Positions 8,006 to 15,214 of a DNA stretch of 31,421 bases are shown piece after piece (within the stretch, counting starts at the first letter, position 1; each line of letters starts with the position of its first letter). Under the pieces are notes generated by a model. It was not told where the DNA came from, did no database searches, and was given only the letters and a program-made list of their open reading frames with translations. Source of the DNA: an uncultured Eubacterium sp. (lineage in GTDB: Bacteria; Bacillota; Clostridia; Lachnospirales; Lachnospiraceae); contig CAJTSV010000009.1 in NCBI GenBank assembly GCA_910579075.1, positions 32,186-63,606 on the forward strand. Direction: 5' to 3'. Both the position numbers and the translations under genes were made by a program.

Positions 8006-8635
8006 TTATTTATAAGGCATGCCGAGTTTTTTAAACAGAATCTGGATAGATGTGGAATCCAGCACTAAAATCAGGCCGCTGTTCATTTCGGTGTCGCCGA
8101 TATGGAGTTTTTCATCAATGTACAGGACTGGTTCGTCGAAGCTTCTGGACAGTTTTTCGGCCGGAATGGAAACGAGGGCAGAAACGTTGTCGCAGTAGCT
8201 GTCTGGCGGCTGGATATTGATAAATAACTGTGTCATGGCTGCAATGGAATTGACATACGCAGCGGTCGTGATGTTGCTCATTTCACGGACAACCGAAATA
8301 TCCATGTCATCAATCATGGTAAGGTCTGCAATATCTTTCGGATAAAAGGTATTAATCAGTTTTTTAGCGAAATTCAGGTGGACAACTTCCAGCATGCAGC
8401 CATGGATATCACCCTCGAGTGACACGGTCATGCCCAGCGCTTTTGTATCTTTTCCACCCAGGTAATCAGCTACCTTGTCATAACTGATCAGGCTGATAAC
8501 CGGGACTTCAATATCTACGACTGTGTTCAGCAGGGATGCGAGCGCTGTCGCGGCATTGCCTGCACCGATATTGCCTATTTCCCTTAATACATCAAGATGC
8601 ATAGAACTAAATTCTTCAATGTTTGTATAAGCCAT
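8006..8635 (-). CDS. cheC: Chemotaxis phosphatase CheC
   Basis: CheC-family CheY-P phosphatase, 209 residues. Both catalytic motifs of the form D/S-x3-E-x2-N-x22-P are complete: D15, E19, N22, P45 in the first half and S114, E118, N121, P144 in the second. This distinguishes it from CheX and FliY fusions, because no extra SpoA domain is present. The start is the ATG at 8635, served by GAGGAGG about 6 nt upstream; an upstream in-frame ATG is disfavoured. It is second in an operon after a cyclophilin (39-nt gap), away from other che genes, although a chemoreceptor is encoded 2.6 kb away on the other strand. CheC usually works with CheD, which is not in the window. Confidence 0.9.
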   Translation of the reverse strand: MAYTNIEEFSSMHLDVLREIGNIGAGNAATALASLLNTVVDIEVPVISLISYDKVADYLGGKDTKALGMTVSLEGDIHGCMLEVVHLNFAKKLINTFYPKDIADLTMIDDMDISVVREMSNITTAAYVNSIAAMTQLFINIQPPDSYCDNVSALVSIPAEKLSRSFDEPVLYIDEKLHIGDTEMNSGLILVLDSTSIQILFKKLGMPYK

Positions 8636-8674
8636 ATTTCCTCCTCTTGTCTGTGGCAAAAGCCGTTCGTTTTG

Positions 8675-9196
8675 TCAGCAGGTTTCCGGGGCCGGATAAT
8701 CCGTGCCAAAGGTATCTACGGTTACTTTTTTCATTCGCTGTGTTTCCATCGGCCGGTCATTATAATCGGTCGGAACATCTGCGATTTTGTTTACGACATC
8801 CATACCTTCTGTGATTTTTCCAAAAGCTGCATAAGCGCCGTCCAGATGCGGAGACTTTTTATGCATGATAAAAAACTGAGAACCGGCCGAATCAGGAATC
8901 ATCGTGCGGGCCATGGATAATACGCCCTCGTCGTGTGCAAGCTGGTTTTCAAAACCGTTCTGCGTAAACTCGCCCCTGATGCAGTAGCCAGGCCCGCCGG
9001 TGCCGTTTCCATCCGGGTCGCCGCCCTGCAGCATAAAGCCATTGATGACACGGTGGAAAATTACGCCATCGTAGAAGCCTTTCTGTATCAGGCTGATAAA
9101 ATTGTTTACTGTATTTGGAGCGGTCTGTGGATATAATTCAGCTTTCATGATATCGCCGTTTTCCATCTCAATAGTTACGATTGGGTTTTGTGACAT
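8675..9196 (-). CDS. Peptidyl-prolyl cis-trans isomerase, cyclophilin type
   Basis: Cytosolic cyclophilin of 173 residues that catalyses prolyl isomerisation. Diagnostic segments are GVIFHRVINGFMLQGGDPDGNGTGGPGY (catalytic Arg in FHRV), MARTMIPDSAGSQFFIM and HLDGAYAAFGKITEGMDVV. No signal peptide is present. The start at 9196 (MSQNPIV) has AAGGAG about 7 nt upstream; a longer in-frame form lacks one. It is the first gene of the operon with cheC and has its own promoter. Confidence 0.95.
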   Translation of the reverse strand: MSQNPIVTIEMENGDIMKAELYPQTAPNTVNNFISLIQKGFYDGVIFHRVINGFMLQGGDPDGNGTGGPGYCIRGEFTQNGFENQLAHDEGVLSMARTMIPDSAGSQFFIMHKKSPHLDGAYAAFGKITEGMDVVNKIADVPTDYNDRPMETQRMKKVTVDTFGTDYPAPETC

Positions 9197-9233
9197 GTCT
9201 GTTCTCCTTCTGTTTTGATTCTCCTTAGTTCCC

Positions 9234-9262
9234 ATTCTACTGCTATTTGGAAGAATTGTAAA
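9234..9262 (-). promoter_or_regulatory. Promoter of the cyclophilin-cheC operon
   Basis: On the minus strand TTTACA (9262-9257) and TAGAAT (9239-9234) are separated by 17 nt, about 38 nt before the start codon. Confidence 0.65.
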
Positions 9263-9336
9263 GTAATCGTAAAGGAGAAATAAATTTTTTTTAATAATTC
9301 CGGGGTTTTTCCGCAGATTTTTGCCAGAACGCGGTA

Positions 9337-9365
9337 TTTACAGGCGCAGCCTCATCTGCTATAAT
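9337..9365 (+). promoter_or_regulatory. Extended -10 promoter of the GNAT gene
   Basis: TTTACA (9337-9342), 17-nt spacer, TATAAT (9360-9365), with an extended TGC immediately before the -10 box. Confidence 0.8.
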
Positions 9366-9425
9366 CTGCTGTGTCTAAAAGCGGAAAGGACAGGAAAAAG
9401 ATAAAACTGGGAAGAATCAGGAAAA

Positions 9426-10496
9426 ATGGAGAATCCGAAAAAAGATATAGGGATAGGTGAGGCTGAAAAAGCCATACAAAAGCAGCTGACAATCCGGGCC
9501 GCAGTCTGGGATATTCCTGTGGCTGGCGGGAAAGGGCCGGCTGCGGACGGGCGGGTTTACGCGGACTATGAGGAAGTGTCCCGCCTGATGCAGGAGATGG
9601 AGCAGTATCAGGTCAAAAAACTCGATATTTCAGGCCGGGAAAAGGAAGGAAGCTGCCAGGACGCATATGAAAAAATACTGTGCCTGCTGCGGGAACAGGG
9701 GATAGTGGAAGAACAGGCAGTTCTTGTGACAGCAGACGAGAAACTATCCGGCTATGTTTACAGTCTGCGCCAGCAGTACACGGATGCGGGCAGCGGCGGA
9801 GAGGAAATCCCGCATGGCATGGCTGCTGTATTTTATGAAAAAGACGGGTATCAGAAGGATGCTGCTGCCGATATCATTGTACAGGGCTTTCAGGAAACTG
9901 GCATCCAGTTTTTAGACCGGATTCAGAAGCGCAGGAACGGGATTCCCTGGAATATCCTTTATACGAAGCGGGCCTGCGTGCGTGAAACAGCGCTTTCTGA
10001 CCTGGATGAACTGTATGCGCTTTATGAGGGGGAAGGCATTACGGATTATACAGAGCCGCTGTTTGAGCGCGAAGCGGAAGAAGCATATACAAAGGACTAT
10101 ATCCGGTGCATGTATTATTATTACGGGTATGGAATGTGGGTGGTGCGCGAGCGCCAGACAGACAGGCTGATTGGCCGGGCCGGAATCGGACACCGGGAAC
10201 AGGGAAATGAGGTGCTTGCAGAGCTGGGGTATCTTATCGGAAAGGAATACCAGAACCAGGGCTATGCACAGGAAGTATGCAGGGCTATTGTGGAATATGC
10301 CAGGGATGAGCTGGAAATCACACAGCTGCACTGCTTTATACACAGCCGCAACGCAGTTTCCATACATGTGGCAGAAAAGCTGGGATTTACGCTCTGCGGG
10401 GATGGCTCCTGTCCGGACGGGCAGGAGAAGATGCTGCATTATTCCTGCAGCCTGTCTGAACTTTCTCCAGGCTGCCTGGAAAGCAAAAAGGAATGA
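9426..10496 (+). CDS. GNAT N-acetyltransferase with HAD-like N-terminal region
   Basis: 356 residues. The C-terminal half (about 182-340) is a GNAT domain of the RimJ/RimL type: RETALSDLDELYALY, GYGMWVVRERQTDRLIGRAGI, LGYLIGKEYQNQGYAQEVC with the acetyl-CoA loop Q276-N-Q-G-Y-A281, then LHCFIHSRNAVSIHVAEKLGF. The N-terminal half resembles the Rossmann-like second half of a HAD domain (AVLVTADEKLSGYV, MAAVFYEKDG, ADIIVQGFQE) without the catalytic DxD motif, so it may only bind a ligand. This N-terminal assignment is inference. Substrate is unknown. The ribosome site is weak (CAGGAAAA). The last codons and the stop lie in the first unit of a 60-bp tandem repeat. Confidence 0.8.
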   Translation: MENPKKDIGIGEAEKAIQKQLTIRAAVWDIPVAGGKGPAADGRVYADYEEVSRLMQEMEQYQVKKLDISGREKEGSCQDAYEKILCLLREQGIVEEQAVLVTADEKLSGYVYSLRQQYTDAGSGGEEIPHGMAAVFYEKDGYQKDAAADIIVQGFQETGIQFLDRIQKRRNGIPWNILYTKRACVRETALSDLDELYALYEGEGITDYTEPLFEREAEEAYTKDYIRCMYYYYGYGMWVVRERQTDRLIGRAGIGHREQGNEVLAELGYLIGKEYQNQGYAQEVCRAIVEYARDELEITQLHCFIHSRNAVSIHVAEKLGFTLCGDGSCPDGQEKMLHYSCSLSELSPGCLESKKE

Positions 10497-10650
10497 CAGC
10501 ACTGCAGGGATATGGTATCTTTTCTTTCGGACTGCCTGAAAAGGAAAAAAGAATGACAGCACTGCAGGGATATGGTTTGTGTTCCTTCGGATTGCCTGTA
10601 AAATAAAAAACAATTACCGCACTGCGGCGGATATTGTTCATATTCCGGCA
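10471..10650 (+). repeat. Three 60-bp tandem repeats spanning the GNAT stop codon
   Basis: Units begin at 10471, 10531 and 10591 with exactly 60-nt period. Each starts with a form of G/A-CTGCCTG-R-AAA and contains a form of GAATGACAGCACTGCAGGGATATGGT; the third is most diverged (CAATTACCGCACTGCGGCGGATATTG). Unit 1 encodes the GNAT C-terminus and TGA. Because 60 is divisible by three, unit 2 repeats the same ending (CLKRKKE plus TGA) in the same frame after the stop. The following 60 nt (10651-10710) hold only the ribosome site of the next gene. Confidence 0.85.
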
Positions 10651-10710
10651 GCTTCCTTCATATGATAAAACAGGACAAAGGGTATATGCCCGGGATAAGG
10701 AGGATGGATT

Positions 10711-11085
10711 ATGGATAAGGCAGAAAATGGGAGCACGAGTGCCATGCCAATACTGGCAGACCTGGTAGCGATGTATGTCATTACAGGACTGCTGCTTGTC
10801 ATTCTTGCAGCTGTGCTGGGACGTGTGGAAATGCCGGATTCGGCTGTCAGCATCGGGATTATTGCGACGTATATTGTGTCCTGTTTTGCAGGAGGGTTTC
10901 TGATTGGCAAAAAAAAGAAAAAGAACCGGTATCTGTGGGGAATCTGTGTCGGGGCATTTTATTTTGTGGTGCTGCTGCTTGGGAATCTGGCTGTGAACCG
11001 CGGGCTGAACGGGCAGCTTGTACATATGCTGACAACTGCGGTTTTGTGCACGCTGTCCGGGATGGCGGGCGGAATGGCCAGCTGA
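10711..11085 (+). CDS. TIGR04086-like four-helix membrane protein
   Basis: 124 residues with four membrane segments: about 16-37 (YVITGLLLVILAAVLG), 46-66, 77-94 (YLWGICVGAFYFVVLLLG) and 104-122. A Lys-rich loop (GKKKKKNRY) lies between helices 2 and 3, placing it inside. The length, TM layout and Gly-rich final helix match the TIGR04086/YrzE-type family of unknown function, common in Clostridia. AAGGAGG at 10697-10703 lies 7 nt before the ATG. No clear promoter was found immediately upstream. Confidence 0.78.
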   Translation: MDKAENGSTSAMPILADLVAMYVITGLLLVILAAVLGRVEMPDSAVSIGIIATYIVSCFAGGFLIGKKKKKNRYLWGICVGAFYFVVLLLGNLAVNRGLNGQLVHMLTTAVLCTLSGMAGGMAS

Positions 11086-11181
11086 CGGTGCCGCGCGGCC
11101 AGCTGCAGATACGGGGCCCTGCCGCAGTCCCTGACAGCCCCGGCAGCGGTTCGGGAATCCGAAAGTTTCATATGTAATTGA

Positions 11182-11211
11182 TTGACGGTGCATAAATCTG
11201 CATGGTATAAT
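11182..11211 (+). promoter_or_regulatory. Promoter of the chemoreceptor gene
   Basis: TTGACG (11182-11187), 18-nt spacer, TATAAT (11206-11211) preceded by TGG (extended -10). It lies about 43 nt before the start codon. Confidence 0.8.
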
Positions 11212-11254
11212 AATTCCGTCTGATAAAGCATTTGAAAACAGAAGGAGGATAGAA

Positions 11255-12763
11255 ATGGAATCAAATGATAAGATGTACCGGTATGCGGCGAAGGAAGAAC
11301 AGCTCAGACGGGCGAACCGGTTCGCGCTGATTGGGTATATCCTGTTTTATGCCATTGCGCTGGTTACCATGTGGATTGCATGTTCTATGGGAAAACAGAC
11401 CATGCAGATGAGCCTTGCCATTACAGCAGTTGTGATTGTATCATGCATACTGAATTTTGTGACATATGTCAGAAACAGCATGGGGATGCTGACACGCTAC
11501 ACGGCACTGGCAGGGCTTCTGATTACAGCGATGCTTACGGGCACGGCGTTTGATAATTATTATATCCGCTTTATGGCCTGTGTGCCGCTGGTCGCCTGCG
11601 TCCTGTTTTTTGACACGAGATTTTCAGTGATTGCAGGAAGCCTTATGACGGCTGTGAATCTGGTGGCAAATTATATTAATATTAAAATACAGCGCATGTA
11701 TACAGGAGAGCAGGTCCGGGAGCAGCTTTGCGCGACGCTTGCGATAGCACTTCTGATGGTGGTTATTTATCTGACAACAAGGGTTGCGCGCATTTATAAT
11801 TATGATACCCGCCACAGCCTGATTTATGAGCAGGAAAAACAAAAAGAGGTTATGGAAAAAGTGCTGGCAGTTGCCGGGGAAGTCCGCAGGGGAACCGAAG
11901 GGGCGATGGCAATGGTAAGCGAGCTGAATGCATCTGCGGGAATTGTGGAAGGCTCTGTAAAAAATATTTCCGACAGCACACAGAGCACGGCGGAAAGCAT
12001 CCAGACACAGACAGAGATGACACAGAGCATACAGCAGTCTATCAGCCAGACGCTGGAATATTCACAGAATATGGTGCAGGCTGCAAAGGAATCGGAGCAG
12101 CTGAATACCGAAAGCCTGAAAATGATGAACAGCCTGAAAAAGCAGTCTGCCATGATTGCAGAAACAAATGCCGGGGTGGCGGCTTCCATGAAGGAGCTGC
12201 GGGAGCGCACCAACGCGGTGCGAACGATTGCCGATACGATTTTTGCCATATCAAACCAGACAAACCTGCTGGCACTGAATGCGTCGATTGAGAGTGCAAG
12301 GGCAGGAGAAGCCGGGCGCGGCTTTGCGGTTGTGGCGGATGAAATACGCCAGCTGGCAGAAAAGACGAGAAAAGAAACGGAAAATATCGCCGGCATTTTA
12401 AATGAACTTTCGGATGATGCCGAAAAAGTATCTGTGACAGTCAGCCAGTCCATTCAGGCGGCAAGCGCGCAGGATGGCATGATAGAACAGGCTTCCCAGG
12501 GTTTTGACCAGATAAATCAAAATGTAAAACAGCTGATTCTCAGCATCGGGGACATTGACGGGATGCTGAACCAGCTGTCAGAATCCAACAACCGGATTGT
12601 GGACGATATTTCCCATCTCTCAGCAACGACACAGGAAGTGACAGCTTCTTCGGTACAGGCATCAGAACTGAGCATGCAGAATCTGCAGAATGCGGAAACG
12701 ACAAAGAATCTGCTGAACCAGGTGCTGGATGTGTCACAGCAGCTGGAACAGTATACAGCATAA
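11255..12763 (+). CDS. Methyl-accepting chemotaxis protein, polytopic membrane type
   Basis: 502-residue chemoreceptor. The first ~180 residues hold about six hydrophobic helices with very short loops (for example YILFYAIALVTMWIACS, SLAITAVVIVSCILNFV, LAIALLMVVIYLTT), so there is no large extracellular ligand domain. No HAMP domain is seen. The cytoplasmic signalling coiled coil follows, with the highly conserved tip N334-QTNLLALNASIESARAGEAG and RGFAVVADEIRQLAEKT. Such receptors may sense membrane state or hydrophobic or intracellular cues; that is inference. GAAGGAGG precedes the ATG. The gene is a single cistron with its own promoter. With cheC nearby it suggests a chemotaxis-competent, probably motile host. 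Confidence 0.93.
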   Translation: MESNDKMYRYAAKEEQLRRANRFALIGYILFYAIALVTMWIACSMGKQTMQMSLAITAVVIVSCILNFVTYVRNSMGMLTRYTALAGLLITAMLTGTAFDNYYIRFMACVPLVACVLFFDTRFSVIAGSLMTAVNLVANYINIKIQRMYTGEQVREQLCATLAIALLMVVIYLTTRVARIYNYDTRHSLIYEQEKQKEVMEKVLAVAGEVRRGTEGAMAMVSELNASAGIVEGSVKNISDSTQSTAESIQTQTEMTQSIQQSISQTLEYSQNMVQAAKESEQLNTESLKMMNSLKKQSAMIAETNAGVAASMKELRERTNAVRTIADTIFAISNQTNLLALNASIESARAGEAGRGFAVVADEIRQLAEKTRKETENIAGILNELSDDAEKVSVTVSQSIQAASAQDGMIEQASQGFDQINQNVKQLILSIGDIDGMLNQLSESNNRIVDDISHLSATTQEVTASSVQASELSMQNLQNAETTKNLLNQVLDVSQQLEQYTA

Positions 12764-12789
12764 TAAAATGATTTTTGGAAAACCGGCAG

Positions 12790-12818
12790 TTGACATTTTA
12801 ATAAGACTGTGGTAGTCT
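12790..12818 (+). promoter_or_regulatory. Promoter of the BlaI-M56-HD operon
   Basis: Perfect TTGACA (12790-12795), 17-nt spacer, weaker -10 TAGTCT (12813-12818). The -10 box lies inside the first dyad of the operator and the predicted start point falls in the central palindrome, which fits repression by steric block. Confidence 0.65.
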
Positions 12819-12849
12819 GTAATTACAGCCAGACTACCACAGTCTTATT
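12800..12849. promoter_or_regulatory. Triple-dyad operator, probable BlaI autoregulatory site
   Basis: A perfect 20-bp inverted repeat (12800-12819 against 12830-12849) with a 10-nt centre. Each arm is itself a dyad, AGACT-N5-AGTCT (12804-12818 and 12831-12845), and between them is the perfect palindrome CTGTAATTACAG (12817-12828) containing TGTA-N2-TACA, the half-site type known for BlaI/MecI repressors. It overlaps the promoter of the repressor gene. In read-through RNA from the chemoreceptor gene the same repeat would fold into a long hairpin followed by TTTT, so it may also end that transcript. Confidence 0.75.
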
Positions 12850-12920
12850 TTGCGGGCAGCAAGCCGGGCTCCGTGCCCGCATAGGGATTTGGCAGATGCC
12901 GCGAGGGGAGGTGTTTCAAG

Positions 12921-13286
12921 CTGGAAGAAAAGAAAAAGCTGTTTGATTCGGAGCTGAAAATCATGCAGGTACTCTGGAAAGAAGGGGATATGCCGGCAAA
13001 GTACATTGCAGAAAAGCTGGCAGCAGAAACCGGGTGGAATAAAAATACGACCTATACCCTTATCAAACGCTGTATCAAAAAGGGTGCCGTCGAACGGACG
13101 GAGCCGAATTTTATGTGTCATGCAGTAATTCCGATTGAGGATGTGCGAAGGGCTGAGACAGAAGAACTGGTCAGCAGGGTTTATGACGGCTCTGTAAATA
13201 AGCTGTTTGCTGCCCTGCTTGGCAGGAAAGAGCTGTCTGACAGCCAGATTCAGAGATTAAAGGATATTGTGGACGAGATGGAGTAA
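12921..13286 (+). CDS. BlaI/MecI-family transcriptional repressor
   Basis: Winged-helix repressor, 121 residues if started at CTG 12921. The family pattern is clear: DSELKIMQVLWKEGDMPAKYIAEKL, then WNKNTTYTLIKRCIKKGAVER (recognition helix and wing), and a C-terminal dimerisation segment with VYDGSVNKLFAALL. Family members normally have about 10-15 residues before MQVLW, so an ATG start at 12963 would remove part of helix 1. The only in-frame start-like codon near the strong GGGGAGG site (12905-12911) is CTG 9 nt downstream, so a rare CTG start is proposed. It heads an operon with the M56 sensor, the classical arrangement in which the protease inactivates the repressor on induction. Confidence 0.9.
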   Translation: MEEKKKLFDSELKIMQVLWKEGDMPAKYIAEKLAAETGWNKNTTYTLIKRCIKKGAVERTEPNFMCHAVIPIEDVRRAETEELVSRVYDGSVNKLFAALLGRKELSDSQIQRLKDIVDEME

Positions 13287-13337
13287 AAAGGCACCTGGCA
13301 GTGTTTTGGCATTTGGGGCAGAAAGGAGACGGTCTGT

Positions 13338-15176
13338 ATGGATTTATGGGAAATGAGCCTGTCCGGGGGACTTTTAATACTGGCTGTGGCAGCCGTGCGG
13401 GCTGCTTTGGCCGGTTACCTGCCAAGGCGGGCCTTTCTGGTGCTGTGGGGAATCGTGCTGCTGCGGCTGTGCGTGCCCGTGCGCATTCCGTCGGCACTGA
13501 GCGTGTATTCCTGGGCAGCCTGGGAAAACGAAGGCACAGGTACAAAACTGCCGCAGTCGGGACAGCAGGAAGAACCGGGCAGGGCGGTATTGTCCCCGAA
13601 GGGAGCAGGGGACGCAGGAAAAGAACAAAAGCAGGGCATGAAAAATACGGGCGGGAATGCCGGATTTTTCACGGCACCAGTCGGTATTTTGGAAGGGAAT
13701 GCCCTGCGGGCAGCCTGGGCGGCAGGCTGCGTCTTATGCCTGGCGGTGTATTTTCTGGCTTATGTCCGGTGCAGGCGCAGCTTTGCGTATTCGCTGCCGG
13801 TCAGAAATGGGTTTGCACAAAGCTGGGTGCGCCGGCACAGGCACTGGCGTCCGGTGCAGATACGCCAGTGTGCGGCTGTGAATACGCCCCTGACGTATGG
13901 AATTCTTTCTCCGGTAATTCTGATGCCGGTTCATACAGACTGGGAAAATACGAAGCAGCTGTCTTATGTGCTGGAGCATGAATATATCCATATCCGCCGG
14001 CTGGACGCCCTGGCAAAGCTGGTGCTGCTTCTGGCCGTGTCGGTGCACTGGTTTAACCCGGCTGTGTGGCTGTTTCAGGCATTGTGCAGCCGTGACCTGG
14101 AGCTGTCCTGTGACGAAGCGGTAATACGGTGTTTTGGAAGCCATGCAAGAGCGGAATATGCCAGGGTGCTGATTTCGATGGAAGAAGAAAAAAAGCGCGG
14201 GCCTGCGCTGTACAGCAGTTTTGGCAGAACTGCAATGGAAGAAAGGATTGTGGCAGTTATGAAGACGAAGAAGAAATCAGTGGCAGCTGTCGCTGGGGCG
14301 GCAGCTGCAGTCTGCCTGACGGCAGCAGTATTCGGAACATCAGCAGATGCAGAAAGCAGCCGGGAAGGCCGGGAGATTCTGATGCATGCAGCGGGAGAGG
14401 ATTCTGAAACAGCAGTGCAGAAAGCGGGAGAGGATTCTGGAAAATCTGCATATGCAGCAGGGCAGGATTCCGGAACAGCTGGTCAGGAAGCAGGAGAGGA
14501 TTCTGAAAAATCTGCGCATGCAGCAGGGAAGACTGGGGAGAATGGTGCACAGGTGGTTTATAAAACTGCGCAGAAGCATGAGGAAACACTGGTGAATGAG
14601 AATGAATACATCAGTGACAGCCAGGCAAACCAGGTGTTTCAGCAGATAAAACACAATCTGGAAGGGCAGTATGCGGGCTGGTACAGCTTTGATAATTACC
14701 ATGTTACGTTTTGCAGGGATATGGCATCACCGGATGCAGAGAATATAAAGGACGGCATGGTTTCGGCTGATATTGAGCTGCAGGCCGATATGACGAGTAT
14801 CAGCCTCCCGCAGGACAGTGCCTATATGCTTGGAATGAAGGACGCTATAGAGGAAATTTCTGATGCCGGGCAAAAAGAAGCTGCCCAGGGACTTTATGAT
14901 AAATATCTGCAGGAAATGATGGCGTATTATGGGAAAACGGAGACGACTGGATTTTCATACCGGGTGCAGTTTCCGGAAAATGCCGGGAGCGGCCGGGATT
15001 TCCAGTTCCAGCTGTTTCACCGGGTCGATGCGCAGGACGGCGCAATCCTGACGCCTGATACCGATGCGCATGAGCCGCCGTTTTTCACAAGGCAGGACGG
15101 CAGGGAATTTATGATGGAAAGCCTTAAAATGCAGCAGGAAGGGATAAAAGCATGGCGGAAGCAATCGCAAAAATAG
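13338..15176 (+). CDS. BlaR1-like M56 membrane metalloprotease sensor with non-penicillin-binding C-terminus
   Basis: 612 residues. Membrane helices lie near residues 7-50 (two), 118-138 and 220-245, and a fourth region at about 310-330 (AVAGAAAAVCLTAAVFG). The zinc protease site is HEYIH at 214-218, with the third ligand in SCDEA (E260). After the last helix the outside part starts with an 11-residue tandem repeat block (about 352-395) and continues for about 215 residues (YISDSQANQVFQQIKHNLEGQYAGWYS onward). This region has no SxxK/SxN/KTG beta-lactamase motifs, so the protein is probably not a beta-lactam receptor. Expected role: sense an external signal, then trigger cleavage of the BlaI repressor. 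The ATG has AAAGGAG upstream. The operon partner downstream is an HD hydrolase. Confidence 0.85.
   Translation: MDLWEMSLSGGLLILAVAAVRAALAGYLPRRAFLVLWGIVLLRLCVPVRIPSALSVYSWAAWENEGTGTKLPQSGQQEEPGRAVLSPKGAGDAGKEQKQGMKNTGGNAGFFTAPVGILEGNALRAAWAAGCVLCLAVYFLAYVRCRRSFAYSLPVRNGFAQSWVRRHRHWRPVQIRQCAAVNTPLTYGILSPVILMPVHTDWENTKQLSYVLEHEYIHIRRLDALAKLVLLLAVSVHWFNPAVWLFQALCSRDLELSCDEAVIRCFGSHARAEYARVLISMEEEKKRGPALYSSFGRTAMEERIVAVMKTKKKSVAAVAGAAAAVCLTAAVFGTSADAESSREGREILMHAAGEDSETAVQKAGEDSGKSAYAAGQDSGTAGQEAGEDSEKSAHAAGKTGENGAQVVYKTAQKHEETLVNENEYISDSQANQVFQQIKHNLEGQYAGWYSFDNYHVTFCRDMASPDAENIKDGMVSADIELQADMTSISLPQDSAYMLGMKDAIEEISDAGQKEAAQGLYDKYLQEMMAYYGKTETTGFSYRVQFPENAGSGRDFQFQLFHRVDAQDGAILTPDTDAHEPPFFTRQDGREFMMESLKMQQEGIKAWRKQSQK
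14391..14522 (+). repeat. Four 33-bp in-frame repeats in the M56 sensor gene
   Basis: Units start at 14391, 14424, 14457 and 14490. They encode AGEDSETAVQK, AGEDSGKSAYA, AGQDSGTAGQE and AGEDSEKSAHA, followed by a partial unit. Units 1/3 and 2/4 are most alike, suggesting a 66-bp duplication of a pair. The acidic, small-residue composition suggests a flexible extracellular linker. Confidence 0.85.
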
Positions 15177-15214
15177 AAGATATAATAGAAGATACAGGGG
15201 AAGGAGACAGAAAT

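Noticed and set aside
9912..10613. Long minus-strand open frames opposite real genes (for example 9912-10613, 29114-29944, 15017-15967)
   Set aside because: They lack ribosome sites and recognisable domains and mirror the codon bias of the true plus-strand or neighbouring genes.
11086..11181. GC-rich stretch after the TIGR04086-like gene as terminator
   Set aside because: Several short pairings are possible but no stable stem followed by a T-run.
13338..15176. Beta-lactam sensor (true BlaR1/MecR1)
   Set aside because: No penicillin-binding motifs (SxxK, SxN, KTG) are seen in the C-terminal domain and no beta-lactamase or PBP2a gene is nearby.
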